Shown here: positions 30,501 through 40,374 of the stretch, piece after piece
Numbering within the stretch: position 1 is the first letter of the stretch
How the letters are laid out: every line of letters begins with the position of its first letter
Assembly: GCA_941918925.1 (NCBI GenBank)
Contig: OW799234.1
Span: forward strand, 108,187,884 to 108,251,883
Source: Phyto melanocephala
Lineage: Eukaryota > Arthropoda > Insecta > Diptera > Rhinophoridae
Length of the DNA stretch: 64,000 bases
Reading direction: 5' to 3'
Made by a program: the position numbers and the translations under genes
The notes under the pieces: model-generated
Seen by the model: only the letters and a program-made list of their open reading frames with translations
What the model was told of the DNA's origin: nothing
Database searches by the model: none

Positions 30501-33500
30501 CGACCCTGTAAAAACTATGAAGAAAATTTTTCCTTGTTGAATTAAATAAATTTTCTTTTTATACAAGTTAATAAAAAAATTTCGACATTTGGTTTTTTTA
30601 TTAAATCTTTGATTGTTTTTTTTTTGTATTAAGTAAATTGTTTGATAAATTCTTACCCTTCAAATAACCAATCTCAGTCCATAGAGCTTTATATTCATTA
30701 GTTTTTTGTGATTTGCTCAACAGATCATCGGTTATGTAAACAATATCGGGTTTTTTCTTCATGCGCACGATTAAGTTGTAAATGTCTTTGAAATAATCGA
30801 TAGGGTCATACCAGCCGTTTTTTAAATAATACGATTGTTTAAAAACCGTATGCGGACTATAAAGAGAAATAAAAAGAAGTATTAGTTGTTGAAATTTGTA
30901 ATTATTCCTTGATGAACAACGGACTTACTTCATAAGTATAAAAACTTTTAAGAATTCCAATTTATTTTGTAATTCTGATGGTGGTGGCGGCGTTCTATTA
31001 TTCTCAGTATATTGTTTTGCTCGAAATAACTCCCATTCGTAGCGTGTTTGCATGACAATCCAACATTTCATTAACTTTGTAGCTGAAAAAGGTAAAATTG
31101 TGTGAACAAAATTATTATTTAAATGCATATGAATGTACATTTTCATTATGATAGTAAAAACTTTGTAATGGAGTTTAAAATTTTTCACTATTTGTTGTAA
31201 AACTTTTTGTAATTTATCCAAAAATATCTAAATATGTTCAAACAAAATTTTAGTTTAAGAATAATTTAATTTTAATTTTTAAGGTAGTGTTGAAAGTCCA
31301 TTTGAGTATTTGATTGTGTATAAAAGTTCTCAAATTCTATACATGAATAAACCGCAAATATGCAATTTTTCGTCTTACTTTTTATCGAAATCGATTTTTA
31401 AAAATACTTTATAATCGAAAGTTGTTGTTGTTGTTAAAAAATCTCTTCCTTAAATTCCATCTGTTGGTATTTCTTTTGGAAATTCTGGTCAACTTTATAA
31501 CATTTATGTTTTTCAGTCGTGTTATATTTTTTCAAAGTCCGTTTGAATTTGATTTTTAAGCCCACCACCAAAAAAATGGTCTGGGGGGGTATATTCATTT
31601 TGTATTTCCGTTTGGAACCCATAGAAATATCCATATTAGACCCCATAAAGAGTTTATTTTTTGAATCAAGGTTTCATTTTATGACGATCTAGCTAGTTTG
31701 TCCGTCAGTATGTCCGTCTGTCTGAAAGCACGTAGAGGTCGGACCGAAAAAGCTAGGAGACTCAAATTTTGCCAGAATCTTTCTTATAGACAAGGTTTGT
31801 TATGGGAGGTAGTATATCTTCTTTGATCATACATTTTAAGTGCTTTATTAGTGTAATAAAAAATATATGAGATAGCAAATGGTATGCTAGATTTAAATTA
31901 GTATATTTTCGACATGTATGAAAATAAAATCAGAATACTTTTGGCGCCCTATGCTCCAGTGGGAGTTAAAGGAACATATATATATATATATTTGTCATCA
32001 AATCAAAGCAGCTAGCAAATTATATTATTTTCCTACTGTCATAACATAACAATATCAAAATCAGGATTTTTTACTTAAATCCAAGGCATATTTATTCATC
32101 AGGTACTCTTGATTCGCCAGCTGATTATTTTTTTCAACACTTATTTTAAATTTCAGCTGTCAGAATGCACAATTAAAAAATAATTTTCTCTCTTTTCTAA
32201 TTTATTTTAAATGTCAAACTTCATATATAAAAAATATAAACAAAAAATTCTCTCCGAACTGCAATTACCTGATGAATAAATATGCCTTGCTTAAATCGAA
32301 ATCCGACTTTGTCAAATCAAATTGAGAATGTATTCATGAAATTATTTAGTACAAGGCATATTCATACAGGGAAATGCAACGGCGAATTGATACAACAAAG
32401 AAACTTTTTAGGGGATGTTTTCTGTCAAGGCCAAGGCGAATTTATACAGGTAAAATTGTCAGCTGATGGGGAAAATTGTTTGTCAAAATTGGTTGAATTC
32501 GCCTTGATTTTATTTATTAATGCAGGGAAGGAAACTGTGATTTTGGATTCGGTATTAAACATTTAACTTACGTGTACTCTTCTTTTGATAATAAATGTGC
32601 TAAATTTATGTGTATTTGTTGCTTTTGCATCAATTTTAATTATGTGTTTTAAACATTTATATCTTTTTTTAATAAAATTTTATTATATTTAAAATGTCAA
32701 AACAACTTTTCCATTCCTGATGTACGAATTGGCCTTAACATACAACATCCCCTCAAAAGTTGCTTTGTTGTATCAATTCGCCGTTGCATATACCTTATCT
32801 AGGCAAATTGCCTAGACCTTGGTCTAGGCAATTTGTATATCAGGGATGGAAGACTTGTTATGGAATGTTTAATGTAATAAAATTTGTTTTTCAGAAAGGA
32901 TATACATTTGCAAAACATATATTTAATGGTGCAAGAGCGACATATAAACATAAATATGGTGCATTTTTTATCAAAAAAGTACAGTAAAGTGAATTGTTTA
33001 ATATCGAAACCAAAATCTAATTTTCCATCTCTTCATTAAGGCGAATTCAAAAAATTTTGACATTATGCTTCCCATTAGCTGGTCTGACAATTTCAACTAT
33101 ATGAATTCAGAAACAGATAATGAAAATTGTATCGTTATATCCAAGAAATAATTGGTACAATCACAACAAGTGATAGTTTAACAGATTTTTAAATTATATA
33201 AGTGCATTGACTAAATTCCAGTTATTTAGAAGTTACGCCAACGAATATCGGGATTAGAATTTAGTTTTAAAAATAACTTTCTCAATTGGATTCAGCATTG
33301 AAGAATACAGCGAAAAAAAGATCATGGCCTGATATGGCTCGTTTTAGCACTCTTTGTGTGTTGTGAATTGCATAAAATTAACGATGCATTAGTAATGTTT
33401 TCCACTTAAGTTTGATTAAAGTTGTTTCAGTTGAAGGGTATAAAACCTTTCACACAAAAGTGAAAAAGGGTTTATATAGGTTCGTCATTTCGTGTGAAAT

Positions 33501-36500
33501 TTTTACAATTTTCATTTCCGACCCCATAAAGTATATATTTTCTGAAAGCTTATGAATAGGGGAGTCGATTAAGCTCTGTCAGTCTGTCCGTCTGTATGTT
33601 GATATCAACTTTTTGAAGCCCCGGACCCGCATGAGGTATTAAAATACCACATATATTCGGGAGCAGATCGGTATTAAAAATCAGAAAAGTCGGTACATAA
33701 ACAACTAAGATATGAGGAAAAAACCACGACCACATCGTTTTTTTTTCGCAACAACAGCATACAACACATACATATGTACATACAAATGTGGTCAGAGTGA
33801 ACATGGCATCGAATCCAAGCTGAGCAAAAAATATTTTTTTTATTTTTGTTTTCTTATTTTTTATTTTTTAACAAACATAAGTACATAAACTCAATTTATA
33901 ATTTTACAATGGAACGTTTTTATATATGTACATATGTATGTTTCTTATATGTACATACGTATTTCATATGAATTGTGATACAAACAATTATTGTTACATG
34001 ACTGTTGTGAAGGGTATATAAGATTCGGCATGGCCGAATATAGCACTCTTTTTGTAATTACTTTTTTTTTAACAACAATTTCCGTTTTCCCTAAAAATCA
34101 GCCTTTTAACATTTAAAAATTATTCTTTTTTTTTGCCTTTTATTCCTTAAGCTCTGTAAGAAAATGTGACTGGGCAGCTGTTGTTAAAATTATACGACTT
34201 ACCTTTATCGGACAAATTACCGGATATAGTATTCCATATAGAACTTTTTCTTGTATAATTTTTAAAAATCAAATGATTACTGTCATATAATTCTGGATAT
34301 AATTTGACTTGTTCTATTAGCAAGTTCATGCTATTGGTAACTGTAAATTGCTTCTCGGTTTTGTCATTGTCATCATCGTCGATGACTATCAATTCAACAG
34401 GTTCTTCCACTATTATTAAATCATCATCTTCTTTTAGTTTATCACTTGAATCATTAGTTGCACTTGCAGTTTTATTTGCGGTTTCAGTTTCTGTTTCAAT
34501 TGCAATTTCAATTTCAGTTTCAGTTGTAATTTCAGTTTCAGTCGTACTTAAATAACCATCTATATCATGCTCTCTATCCGGTATAATTATCTCCATTTCT
34601 ATGACCTCTGCAGATGAGTTATTATCTGCTTCTTTCGTTATTTCCGAAGACTTTTCACGTTGAGTTTCTTTTTCGCATTCCGATTTTTCGAATGGTAGTT
34701 TACATGATTTACTAAAGAAAGTTTTTATTTTTATTTATTAAACATTTACTAAATTGTGTTATTTGTAGAATTTTAGGCACGTACCGATTTTGTATGAATC
34801 TCCATAGAAACATAAGTTCTGATTCCATATACATTACTGGTCTTTTACGATTTGTTCTGTGACCCTCCATAAAGAATTTATGCAAGCGTCGAGCATGCCG
34901 CTGATATTCGTAGCGTAACTCAAACCAGGTTTCCTTACAATCATTGGCTGAAATTTAAAAAAAAACACTAAATTACTAAAGAAATCATTTGAAATAACTG
35001 GAAGTACAGTAAATATAAAATACTAGGAACCGCCTGTTTTACACGTAAATTAAAAGATACATAAATTCCCAAATATCTCTTTATACATCAATGGCATATA
35101 AGAAATTTAAAAATATTTGTAATTATAAATCCGCGTCCAATTTTTTCAATTTATTCCTCATACAAACCTTATTCTGGTAATTACAAATACAACGCAAAAA
35201 AATCAGCGAAATAGGTCGAGTTGTTATTAAGTATTGCTCTTACAAACATGCTGCAGTAGCATTTTATTTTTTTTTGTATTGAAAGAAGCCACAAACATAT
35301 TCTTTAATTTTTTTATACAAACCGCCAAGCCGTTCTCAAGTTATGATCTTACATACATACATTATGCGTTGTATATCAAATTAATTTGTTTTAAAGATAC
35401 CACGCCCACTTTAAAAAAATATCTATATAAACGTTATCCTGGTTATTACGAATAAAATTCGGACATACCGAACACCCTTCACGATCATAATTTCAGATTT
35501 CAGATTTAATGTTTTACTTTATTATTTCCAAAACCATCTTTAGTTTTGACAGTTAGCTATGTTCTACCAATCAAGCCCCTTCATCACATACCCATATTGA
35601 TTTGGTTGAAAAAAATTATCCGCAATTTTGGATATTAACTTTTGCTCTTTCATTTGATATCAATATTTTGGGGGTTGAAGGCGGCCAAGACATTTTTGCT
35701 ATATTTGATCCATATATGCGGCAGTTTACAGTATTTAACTGGTCAAGCCCTCTCATTTGATACCAAGGGGTCCAAGGAGTTACTTATATTTTAATATACC
35801 ATATTTGTTCCATATGTATATAAAATCATTGTCCGACATTTTATAGTGGCGGCCATCAGGGATTTTAGTTTTTAATAGTGTACGATATTGGGCTAGTTAA
35901 CCCCTTTTATGTAATACCCATATTGACCCTCTCGATTGTCTAGAAGCTGAAAGAAATTGATTTTCGTTTGTAATTTTTAAAAATGGGTATATATTTTTCC
36001 AAAACATTTTTGTCTTAACCTTCACCGATATGTCTATATCATATCCACAAATAGTATCAAAATTATTATTTAGTCATATCGCCATACCTTTGATATGCAA
36101 AAACTGTTCATTTTAGAAAGAGAATTAGCTTGCAGGGTTGTTATGGTTTAGTTAGAAGATTTGTATTGTTTTACTTTTCAGGTTTCAGTATCGTTAAAAA
36201 GTGTAAGTTAATAAAAACGTAATGTTGTCTTTTTTTCTCTTTTAACAATATGTCCAATAAGTTGCGTTCCCTCCGCAAAAACCTTTTTTTTAATAGATTT
36301 CTACTTCACGAAATGTCACGATACATTTTAAAGAATCAGGAGACAGATTTTGTCTCCTAATTCGTAACATTACGATAGAAATCTACTAACTGAACCATTA
36401 GACTTTTAACAACTTTGTTTTCAATGTTGGCACAGCATTAGCATTTTTATTTAAGCTGAAAATTTCTACCACACATTCTCGCGCCAGCGCATTCTAAGCA

Positions 36501-38075
36501 TTTTATACCTCATACGCTTCCTGATTTTCAAGTTAATCACAATGCTTTTTGCGCATCAAATAACACAAGTTCAGAAATGGCAATCGTTATGTAAATAGTA
36601 TCGATAAACAAAATACAAACTTCTTGCTTAAAAAAAGTAAACCTATTTTTTGCGTTGTATGTGTGAGAGCGTCCTACGCTTTGCGCTCTGTAACTTACAA
36701 CATATAGCTACATTGATTAAACTATTTGAAAGAGGCGTACGACGCGAAAAAGCGTAGAAAGCGACGAACGACGAATTTCGTCCAACATGACGAATTCGTC
36801 GGTAAAAATTCGCTGTGTAAATTCGTCGTATAAAGCACAATAACGACGAAAGAGAAACATTTTTTATAATTGATACAATTTTTTACTGTTTGTGCAAAGA
36901 AAGTACGAAAATAATCGAAGAATTTAAATTTTTGTGAAACTCAGGAAAATAATAAATATAACCAAATTGTTCGTCGTTCGCCACCGTAATGTTAGGCGCA
37001 CAATTGGGACGAACGACGAATTTTTCGTCGCGAATATTCGTCATTAAAAATAAAACACATTTGTGTATATGAGAATGCATACAATTGTGGCGTCAGTCGA
37101 AGTTCGCCATACGCGGCAAACTCTGCATTAGATTTATTTCTATTTCTTACGACGGCGAACAACGAACAAAATGGTACGAGGTGACCATTTTTTTTATTAA
37201 ATTTGGGTTTACTTCTCAACTTTTTAAGAAAATAAAGTAAGTTTTTACTTTAAAAATTGTTTTATTTTTTATTTTTAAACATTTAAAATAAGTATAAAAA
37301 AGTTAAGTACAAAAATTTGTTTTTATTTTTGTTTTTGCAATTGTTTAAGTTTATTAAGTGATCTTTTTTCATATAGTCACACTATTAGCTGTTATACACA
37401 AACAAAATTTTTATTCTTGTTTAATGCACGTACCCATGACATTCTTTGCAAACGTTTGCTTATACGTAAACAAGTTTTTATTATTACAGAAATTATATTT
37501 ATTGTTTTGTTGAGTTTCACAAAAAATTAAATTCTTTGATTATTTTTGTTTTTTCTTTGCACAAACACTAAACAATTTTATCAACTATAAAAGATGTTAC
37601 TTTTTCGTCGTTGTTGTGCTTCACACGAGTTTTTACCGAAGAGTTCGTCGTTCGTCCCAATTGTGCGCCGAGCATAAAGCGTTAATGCTTGGCGAAATAA
37701 TAAAACACAGCGATTACCGTTCTTGTTTTTGTTGACCTGTAAAAGCTCTGTACAATTTTAACTCTAAAAAAATCTCTTTATGTTAGTTAACGGTTCCCCA
37801 ACTGTACGCCAACAACAGCAAGTAATAGGAGGAACAATTACTTATACATACGTACCATTTGAATTTAAATGTTTAGCAATTTGTTGCCACATCTCCTCCT
37901 TTTTAGCAACATTAGAGAACAGTTTATGTTTGTTATCATACAGCAACCGGCGATTTCGAACTTGATCAATTAATATCTTTTTAAATGTTATGGTATTTTT
38001 AACATCTTGATGAATTTGTGCTTCATCAGAGTCCAAACAATCATCAACGTTCTCCGGTAATTTCACCGAAACCAT
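25576..38075 (-). CDS. Six-MADF-domain DNA-binding protein, 11 coding exons, 1209 aa
   Basis: MADF modules are Myb/SANT-like helical DNA-binding domains of insect transcription regulators such as Adf-1, so a nuclear DNA-binding or chromatin role is likely. Coding exons on the minus strand: 38075-37856, 34947-34785, 34711-34203, 31082-30929, 30856-30657, 28831-27638, 27563-27408, 26825-26655, 26578-26339, 26262-26053, 25988-25576. All introns are GT-AG, all phases agree, and the total is 3630 nt ending in TAA. Six modules are seen at about residues 35-128, 258-348, 370-460, 772-865, 873-960 and 1037-1110, each with an L/I..V...P.L/I...... start and a C..W- or W-containing second half. Residues about 465-750 are a Thr/Ala/Pro/Gln-rich linker with Lys clusters at its start. 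A Thr-Glu repeat precedes module 2. The start ATG follows directly on an AG acceptor (minus-strand TTACAG then ATGG), so a non-coding exon probably lies upstream. Introns 1, 3 and 5 (2.9, 3.1 and 1.8 kb) are filled with repeats. I do not recognise the orthologue. The exact acceptor of exon 10 (AACTAG) has a weak pyrimidine tract. Confidence 0.88.
27638..28831 (-). CDS. MADF gene exon 6: rest of MADF 3, long Thr/Pro/Gln-rich linker, start of MADF 4
   Basis: 1194 nt. It starts LTAGQCETTWLIMRFFYWEL (second half of MADF 3), followed by a Lys-rich stretch (KKQVMQIAKQKKPTKKAAKR) that could act as a nuclear localisation signal, about 290 residues rich in Thr, Ala, Pro, Gln and Ser without predicted globular features, and then TVAQFIRQVLAIPLLHNKNS and NFYWEHIGCKFNLP (first half of MADF 4). 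This is the largest exon and probably a flexible activation or spacer region. Confidence 0.87.
28832..30060 (-). other. Intron 5 of the MADF gene, repeat-poor part
   Basis: Very A+T-rich, no frames or inverted ends recognised. GCCCAGATTGGGCACCAAAA near 28878-28897 is a small isolated G+C-richer motif of unknown origin. Confidence 0.5.
30061..30517 (+). pseudogene. mariner-type transposase remnant in intron 5
   Basis: Plus-strand frame reads VFSDEAHFNLSRFGNKQNCR followed by IWVNENPPVIVENPMHQ, the first catalytic block and the downstream region of mariner-like transposases, preceded by stop-broken sequence. TTGGACGACCCTGTA at about 30499-30513 looks like one terminal inverted repeat; the matching left end was not found. 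It lies antisense to the MADF gene, inside its fifth intron. Confidence 0.65.
30657..31082 (-). CDS. MADF gene exons 4-5: rest of MADF 2, start of MADF 3
   Basis: Exon 4 (31082-30929) encodes ATKLMKCWIVMQTRYEWELF, a Pro-rich loop and KLEFLKVFILM. After a 72-nt intron, exon 5 (30856-30657) encodes DIYNLIVRMKKKPDIVYITD and EYKALWTEIGYLKG, the first half of MADF 3. The exon 4/5 junction is phase 2 and the exon 5/6 junction is phase 1. Confidence 0.85.
31556..31812 (+). mobile_element. mini-me family 2 5' fragment in intron 3
   Basis: TTTTTAAGCCCACCACCAAA, the foldback TGGTCTGGGGGGGTATA, the core ACCCCATAAAGAG and TGTCCGTCAGTATGTCCGTC match the 5' quarter of the element at 10969-12121. The rest is missing. 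Confidence 0.7.
32074..32297. mobile_element. 208-bp hAT-type MITE with 8-bp target duplication (intron 3)
   Basis: The element is 32082-32289. Left end CAAGGCATATTTATTCATCA (then GGTA) is repeated inverted at the right end. CTTAAATC flanks both sides (32074-32081 and 32290-32297). Internal sequence is non-coding. A 145-bp relative with its own duplication is at 60511-60655. The ends resemble those of the CAAGGCGAATTTA family, so both may have used related transposases. Confidence 0.88.
32367..32800. mobile_element. Inverted-repeat element with about 50-bp arms (intron 3)
   Basis: ATGCAACGGCGAATTGATAC followed by AACAAAGAAACTTTTTAGGG and GATGTT (about 32366-32421) is repeated inverted at about 32743-32791 (AACATCCCCTCAAAAGTTGC, TTTGTTGTATCAATTCGCCG). 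Inside is a 78-bp CAAGGCGAATTTATAC...GAATTCGCCTTG unit (32429-32506). No clear target duplication was found. Several old insertions are probably overlaid here. Confidence 0.5.
32805..32834. other. Near-perfect 14-bp-arm palindrome
   Basis: AAATTGCCTAGACC is followed after two T residues by its exact reverse complement GGTCTAGGCAATTT. A further CTAGGCAAATTGCCTAG palindrome overlaps the left arm. It would form a tight cruciform or RNA hairpin within intron 3. Confidence 0.75.
33439..34055 (+). mobile_element. mini-me family 1 copy in intron 3
   Basis: 5' AAAACCTTTCACACAAAAGTG (decayed TATACCC end) and core with GACCCCATAAAGTATATATT and GTCAGTCTGTCCGTCTGTAT. Then CGAATCCAAGCTGAGC, A/T linker, TGTTGTGAAGGGTATATAAG, hairpin TTCGGCATGGCCGAA and a degenerate CTTTTTGTAATT end. 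It is antisense to the MADF gene, which is read from the other strand. Confidence 0.8.
34203..34947 (-). CDS. MADF gene exons 2-3: rest of MADF 1, acidic Thr-Glu repeat, start of MADF 2
   Basis: Exon 2 (34947-34785) completes MADF 1 with NDCKETWFELRYEYQRHARR and MYMESELMFLWRFIQN. After a 73-nt intron, exon 3 (34711-34203) has a charged segment, TETEITTETEIEIAIETETE (a low-complexity TE repeat encoded near 34490-34555), the acidic run VIDDDDND, and LLIEQVKLYPELYDSNHLIF, the first helix of MADF 2. It ends AAAG then GTAAGT, again phase 1. Confidence 0.85.
35480..36120 (-). repeat. Dispersed CCCATATTGAT repeat, inverted copy (intron 1)
   Basis: Blocks such as ACCAATCAAGCCCCTTCATC, ACATACCCATATTGATTTGG, TTAACTGGTCAAGCCCTCTC and ATTTGATACCAA are the reverse complement of the units at 12330-12960 and 46985-47285. 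At least three diverged units are visible. No coding capacity. Confidence 0.55.
36745..37670. repeat. Large inverted repeat rich in GACGAACGACGAA (intron 1)
   Basis: A block of about 200 bp at 36770-36965 (GGTAAAAATTCGCTGTGTAA, GCACAATAACGACGAAAGAG, TTTGTGCAAAGAAAGTACGA, TTTTTGTGAAACTC) recurs inverted at about 37490-37665. A shorter exact pair, GGCGCACAATTGGGACGAAC plus GACGAA, lies at 36995-37020 and inverted at 37644-37669. A third, partial copy is at 56870-57020. No target duplication was identified and no frame looks coding. Confidence 0.65.
37856..38075 (-). CDS. MADF gene exon 1: N-terminus and first half of MADF 1
   Basis: 220 nt encoding MVSVKLPENVDDCLDSDEAQ, an acidic leader, then ILIDQVRNRRLLYDNKHKLF and KKEEMWQQIAKHLNSN, the first two helices of a MADF module. 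It ends AATG followed by the donor GTACGT, leaving one base of the next codon (phase 1). An AG acceptor sits immediately 5' of the ATG. If an upstream exon is coding, this Met would be internal. Confidence 0.85.
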
Positions 38076-38483
38076 CTGTAATTTAATGTAAAAGATAAAA
38101 ATCTACAATGTAAATTTATATTTTAAACAAAAACAATTTTATGCTGGCAATGCCATTATATCAACATGTTGCAATACACAATTAACAACAACTTTACCAT
38201 AGTATAGAAATGTGAAAGAAGAAAAACAAAAGAGAATAACAGAATCGTAAATTTTAGTTCCCAATTTATAAACGTTTTTTAACAGTGAGTTTGTGTGTTT
38301 GTCTACTAATGTTGAACAAATAATCTCTCATAAATTGGATGTACACAGAAAAAATATTAAAAACAACCACCACGTTAAGTACAGAAAAAAATACAACCAT
38401 AATATAAATTTTAATAATTAAAGCAAACCTCACTGTTATACACACGAACGGTATTTTTGTTTTTTTATTTTTTTAGACATTAT

Positions 38484-38594
38484 CTGCCTGTTCAACGATG
38501 TCGAAACAAATTTTTAGTTTTTGTTGTTGTTTTCAATATATTTGTACGAAAGAAATTTCGCTTGGGTTTTCTTTCGACATCGTTGAACAGGCAG
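38484..38594. mobile_element. 111-bp MITE just upstream of the MADF gene
   Basis: CTGCCTGTTCAACGATGTCG plus AAA (38484-38506) is exactly repeated inverted at 38572-38594, with TAT on both outer sides. It lies about 400 bp upstream of the MADF start codon, hence in the presumed promoter or 5' untranslated region. Superfamily is unknown. Confidence 0.75.
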
Positions 38595-38752
38595 TATGTA
38601 TTTTTATTTTAAATCAATTTACATAAATTCATATCTATCGATCTTGATTTTGTGCTATGTAAGTCATTAAGCCAAAAAATATGCTGTGAAAAATAGATCA
38701 TGATTTTTTATATATTTACCTACTAAAATGGTGTATCATCATGATAGAGTTT

Positions 38753-39512
38753 CAGTGTTGCCATTTTTTTAAATAAAGTGCTTAATGAAAAAGGGTAAAA
38801 TGGTAAAATCTCTATTCAAAGAAGGATAAAATGCGCAAAAAATTCAGTTTAACAAAACATATTAAACTTTTATAAAAAGGATATTTTTATTATTTTGTTT
38901 AGGAGTAACACAAAATTAAATCAGAATAATGATAACGTTTTATAGAAAAACAATTTAATCTTCAAACATATCTATTTCATTATCGTCATCTTCGGGCCAA
39001 AAATCGAGGGTAAGTAAATACTCAGCTCTTTCAAAACAAATTTTTTTTTTAGTTTAATATGGTGTTTAAAATGTAGCCAATTTATGGCTAATATCCCCAA
39101 AAGATAGACTTGCTTCAAAACAAACATTGGTCTTATAAAAATTTAACTCGTAAAATATAACACAAACAATAAAGTATATTTTAACCAAATTTATTTTCCG
39201 GAATCAACTTATCGCCAACCTTTTATTGCATTAAATTTTGAGTTGTGGTCGTCGTATGACACTTAGCGTCATCCTGCCGAACGGATCAATGCCATCCCCA
39301 TTTTCAAAGAAGAAGAATTATCGGAATTAAAAAACGCCCTTTACAATTATTAACGTCTTCTTTTTTTATTTGAATATTGTATAAATATGAAAATAAAGCT
39401 GCTTTTTCTCTTTTGGGTGCTTATTGACTTTATTCGGAAAAAAGAAAATAGTAAACGAGACCAAAAAAAGGCGTCATAAAATACCCGAAAGCGTCAAAAT
39501 GGCAACACTGGC
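38753..39512 (-). mobile_element. Decayed hAT-type element with CAGTGTTGCCATTTT ends
   Basis: CAGTGTTGCCATTTTTTTAA at 38753 is matched by AAAATGGCAACACTG ending at about 39512. Inside, the minus strand near 38957-39030 reads LLTLDFWPEDDDNEIDMFED and stops, resembling the acidic C-terminal tail seen in the hAT remnant at 2434. The flanking 8-mers (TAGAGTTT and GCGCAGTT) do not match, so the target duplication has decayed or the boundaries are slightly off. Confidence 0.55.
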
Positions 39513-39666
39513 GCAGTTCAACAGATTTTTTTCGTCTCTTTTTTTTTTTTTGGTAGAATATTATTATTTTTAGTTAAAAACACAAACTTAAATAATTTGC
39601 AAACAATAACGTTATTACAAATATTTTTGATTTTTAATTGTAGGTACCTACAATTTTTTAATTTTT

Positions 39667-40309
39667 TATACCCTTCACACAGTGAAAAAGGGTATATATA
39701 GGTTTGTCATTCCGTGTGAAATTTCTACAATTTTCATTTCCGACCCCATAAAGTATATCATGTTAAAAAATAATAAAAAAAAAATAAAAAAAAATTAAAA
39801 AAAAAAATAATTAAAATATATATAATAAATAAAAAACAAAAAAAAATGTAAAAAAAAATAATAAAAATATAAATAATATATTAAATAAAAAATATAAAAA
39901 AAATTTAAAAAAATATATGCCACGTTTTCTCTAACCAGTATACACGTTTGTATGTATGTATTTTGTTGTTGTAATGTTGTTTTTGTGAAAAAAAATCGAG
40001 GTTGTCGTGGGTTTTTGCTCATATCTCAGTTGTTAATGTACCGATTTTTTTGATTTTCAATACCGATCTACTCCCGAATATTTCTGATATTCTAATACCT
40101 CACCCGGGTCCAAGCGTTGTCCGGGGGCTTCAAAAAGTTCATTTTAACATACACACGGACAGACTGACAGAGCTAAATCGACTCCCCTATTCATAAGCTT
40201 TCAGAAAATATATACTTTATGGGGTCAGAAATGCAAATTGTAGAAATTTCACACGGAATGACAAACCTATATATACCCTTTTTCACTGTGTGAAGGGTAT
40301 AAAAAAGTA
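39667..40309. mobile_element. Two mini-me family 1 fragments in opposed orientation
   Basis: 39667-39764 is the plus-strand 5' terminus (TATACCCTTCACACAGTGAA to ACCCCATAAAGTATAT), stopping abruptly in A-rich linker. From about 39765 to 40309 an inverted copy runs from linker through GCCACGTTTTCTCTAACCAG to the 5' terminus CACTGTGTGAAGGGTATAAA. The pair forms a foldback with both 5' termini outward. Confidence 0.75.
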
Positions 40310-40374
40310 TCAATATCCTTATATTTAATTTACATAACGAAGAAAACTAACGCAGTTTGATAATTTATCTTAAA

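Noticed and set aside
33550..33804. 84-codon minus-strand frame in intron 3
   Set aside because: It falls entirely in a mini-me copy and is the same artefactual frame seen in other copies.
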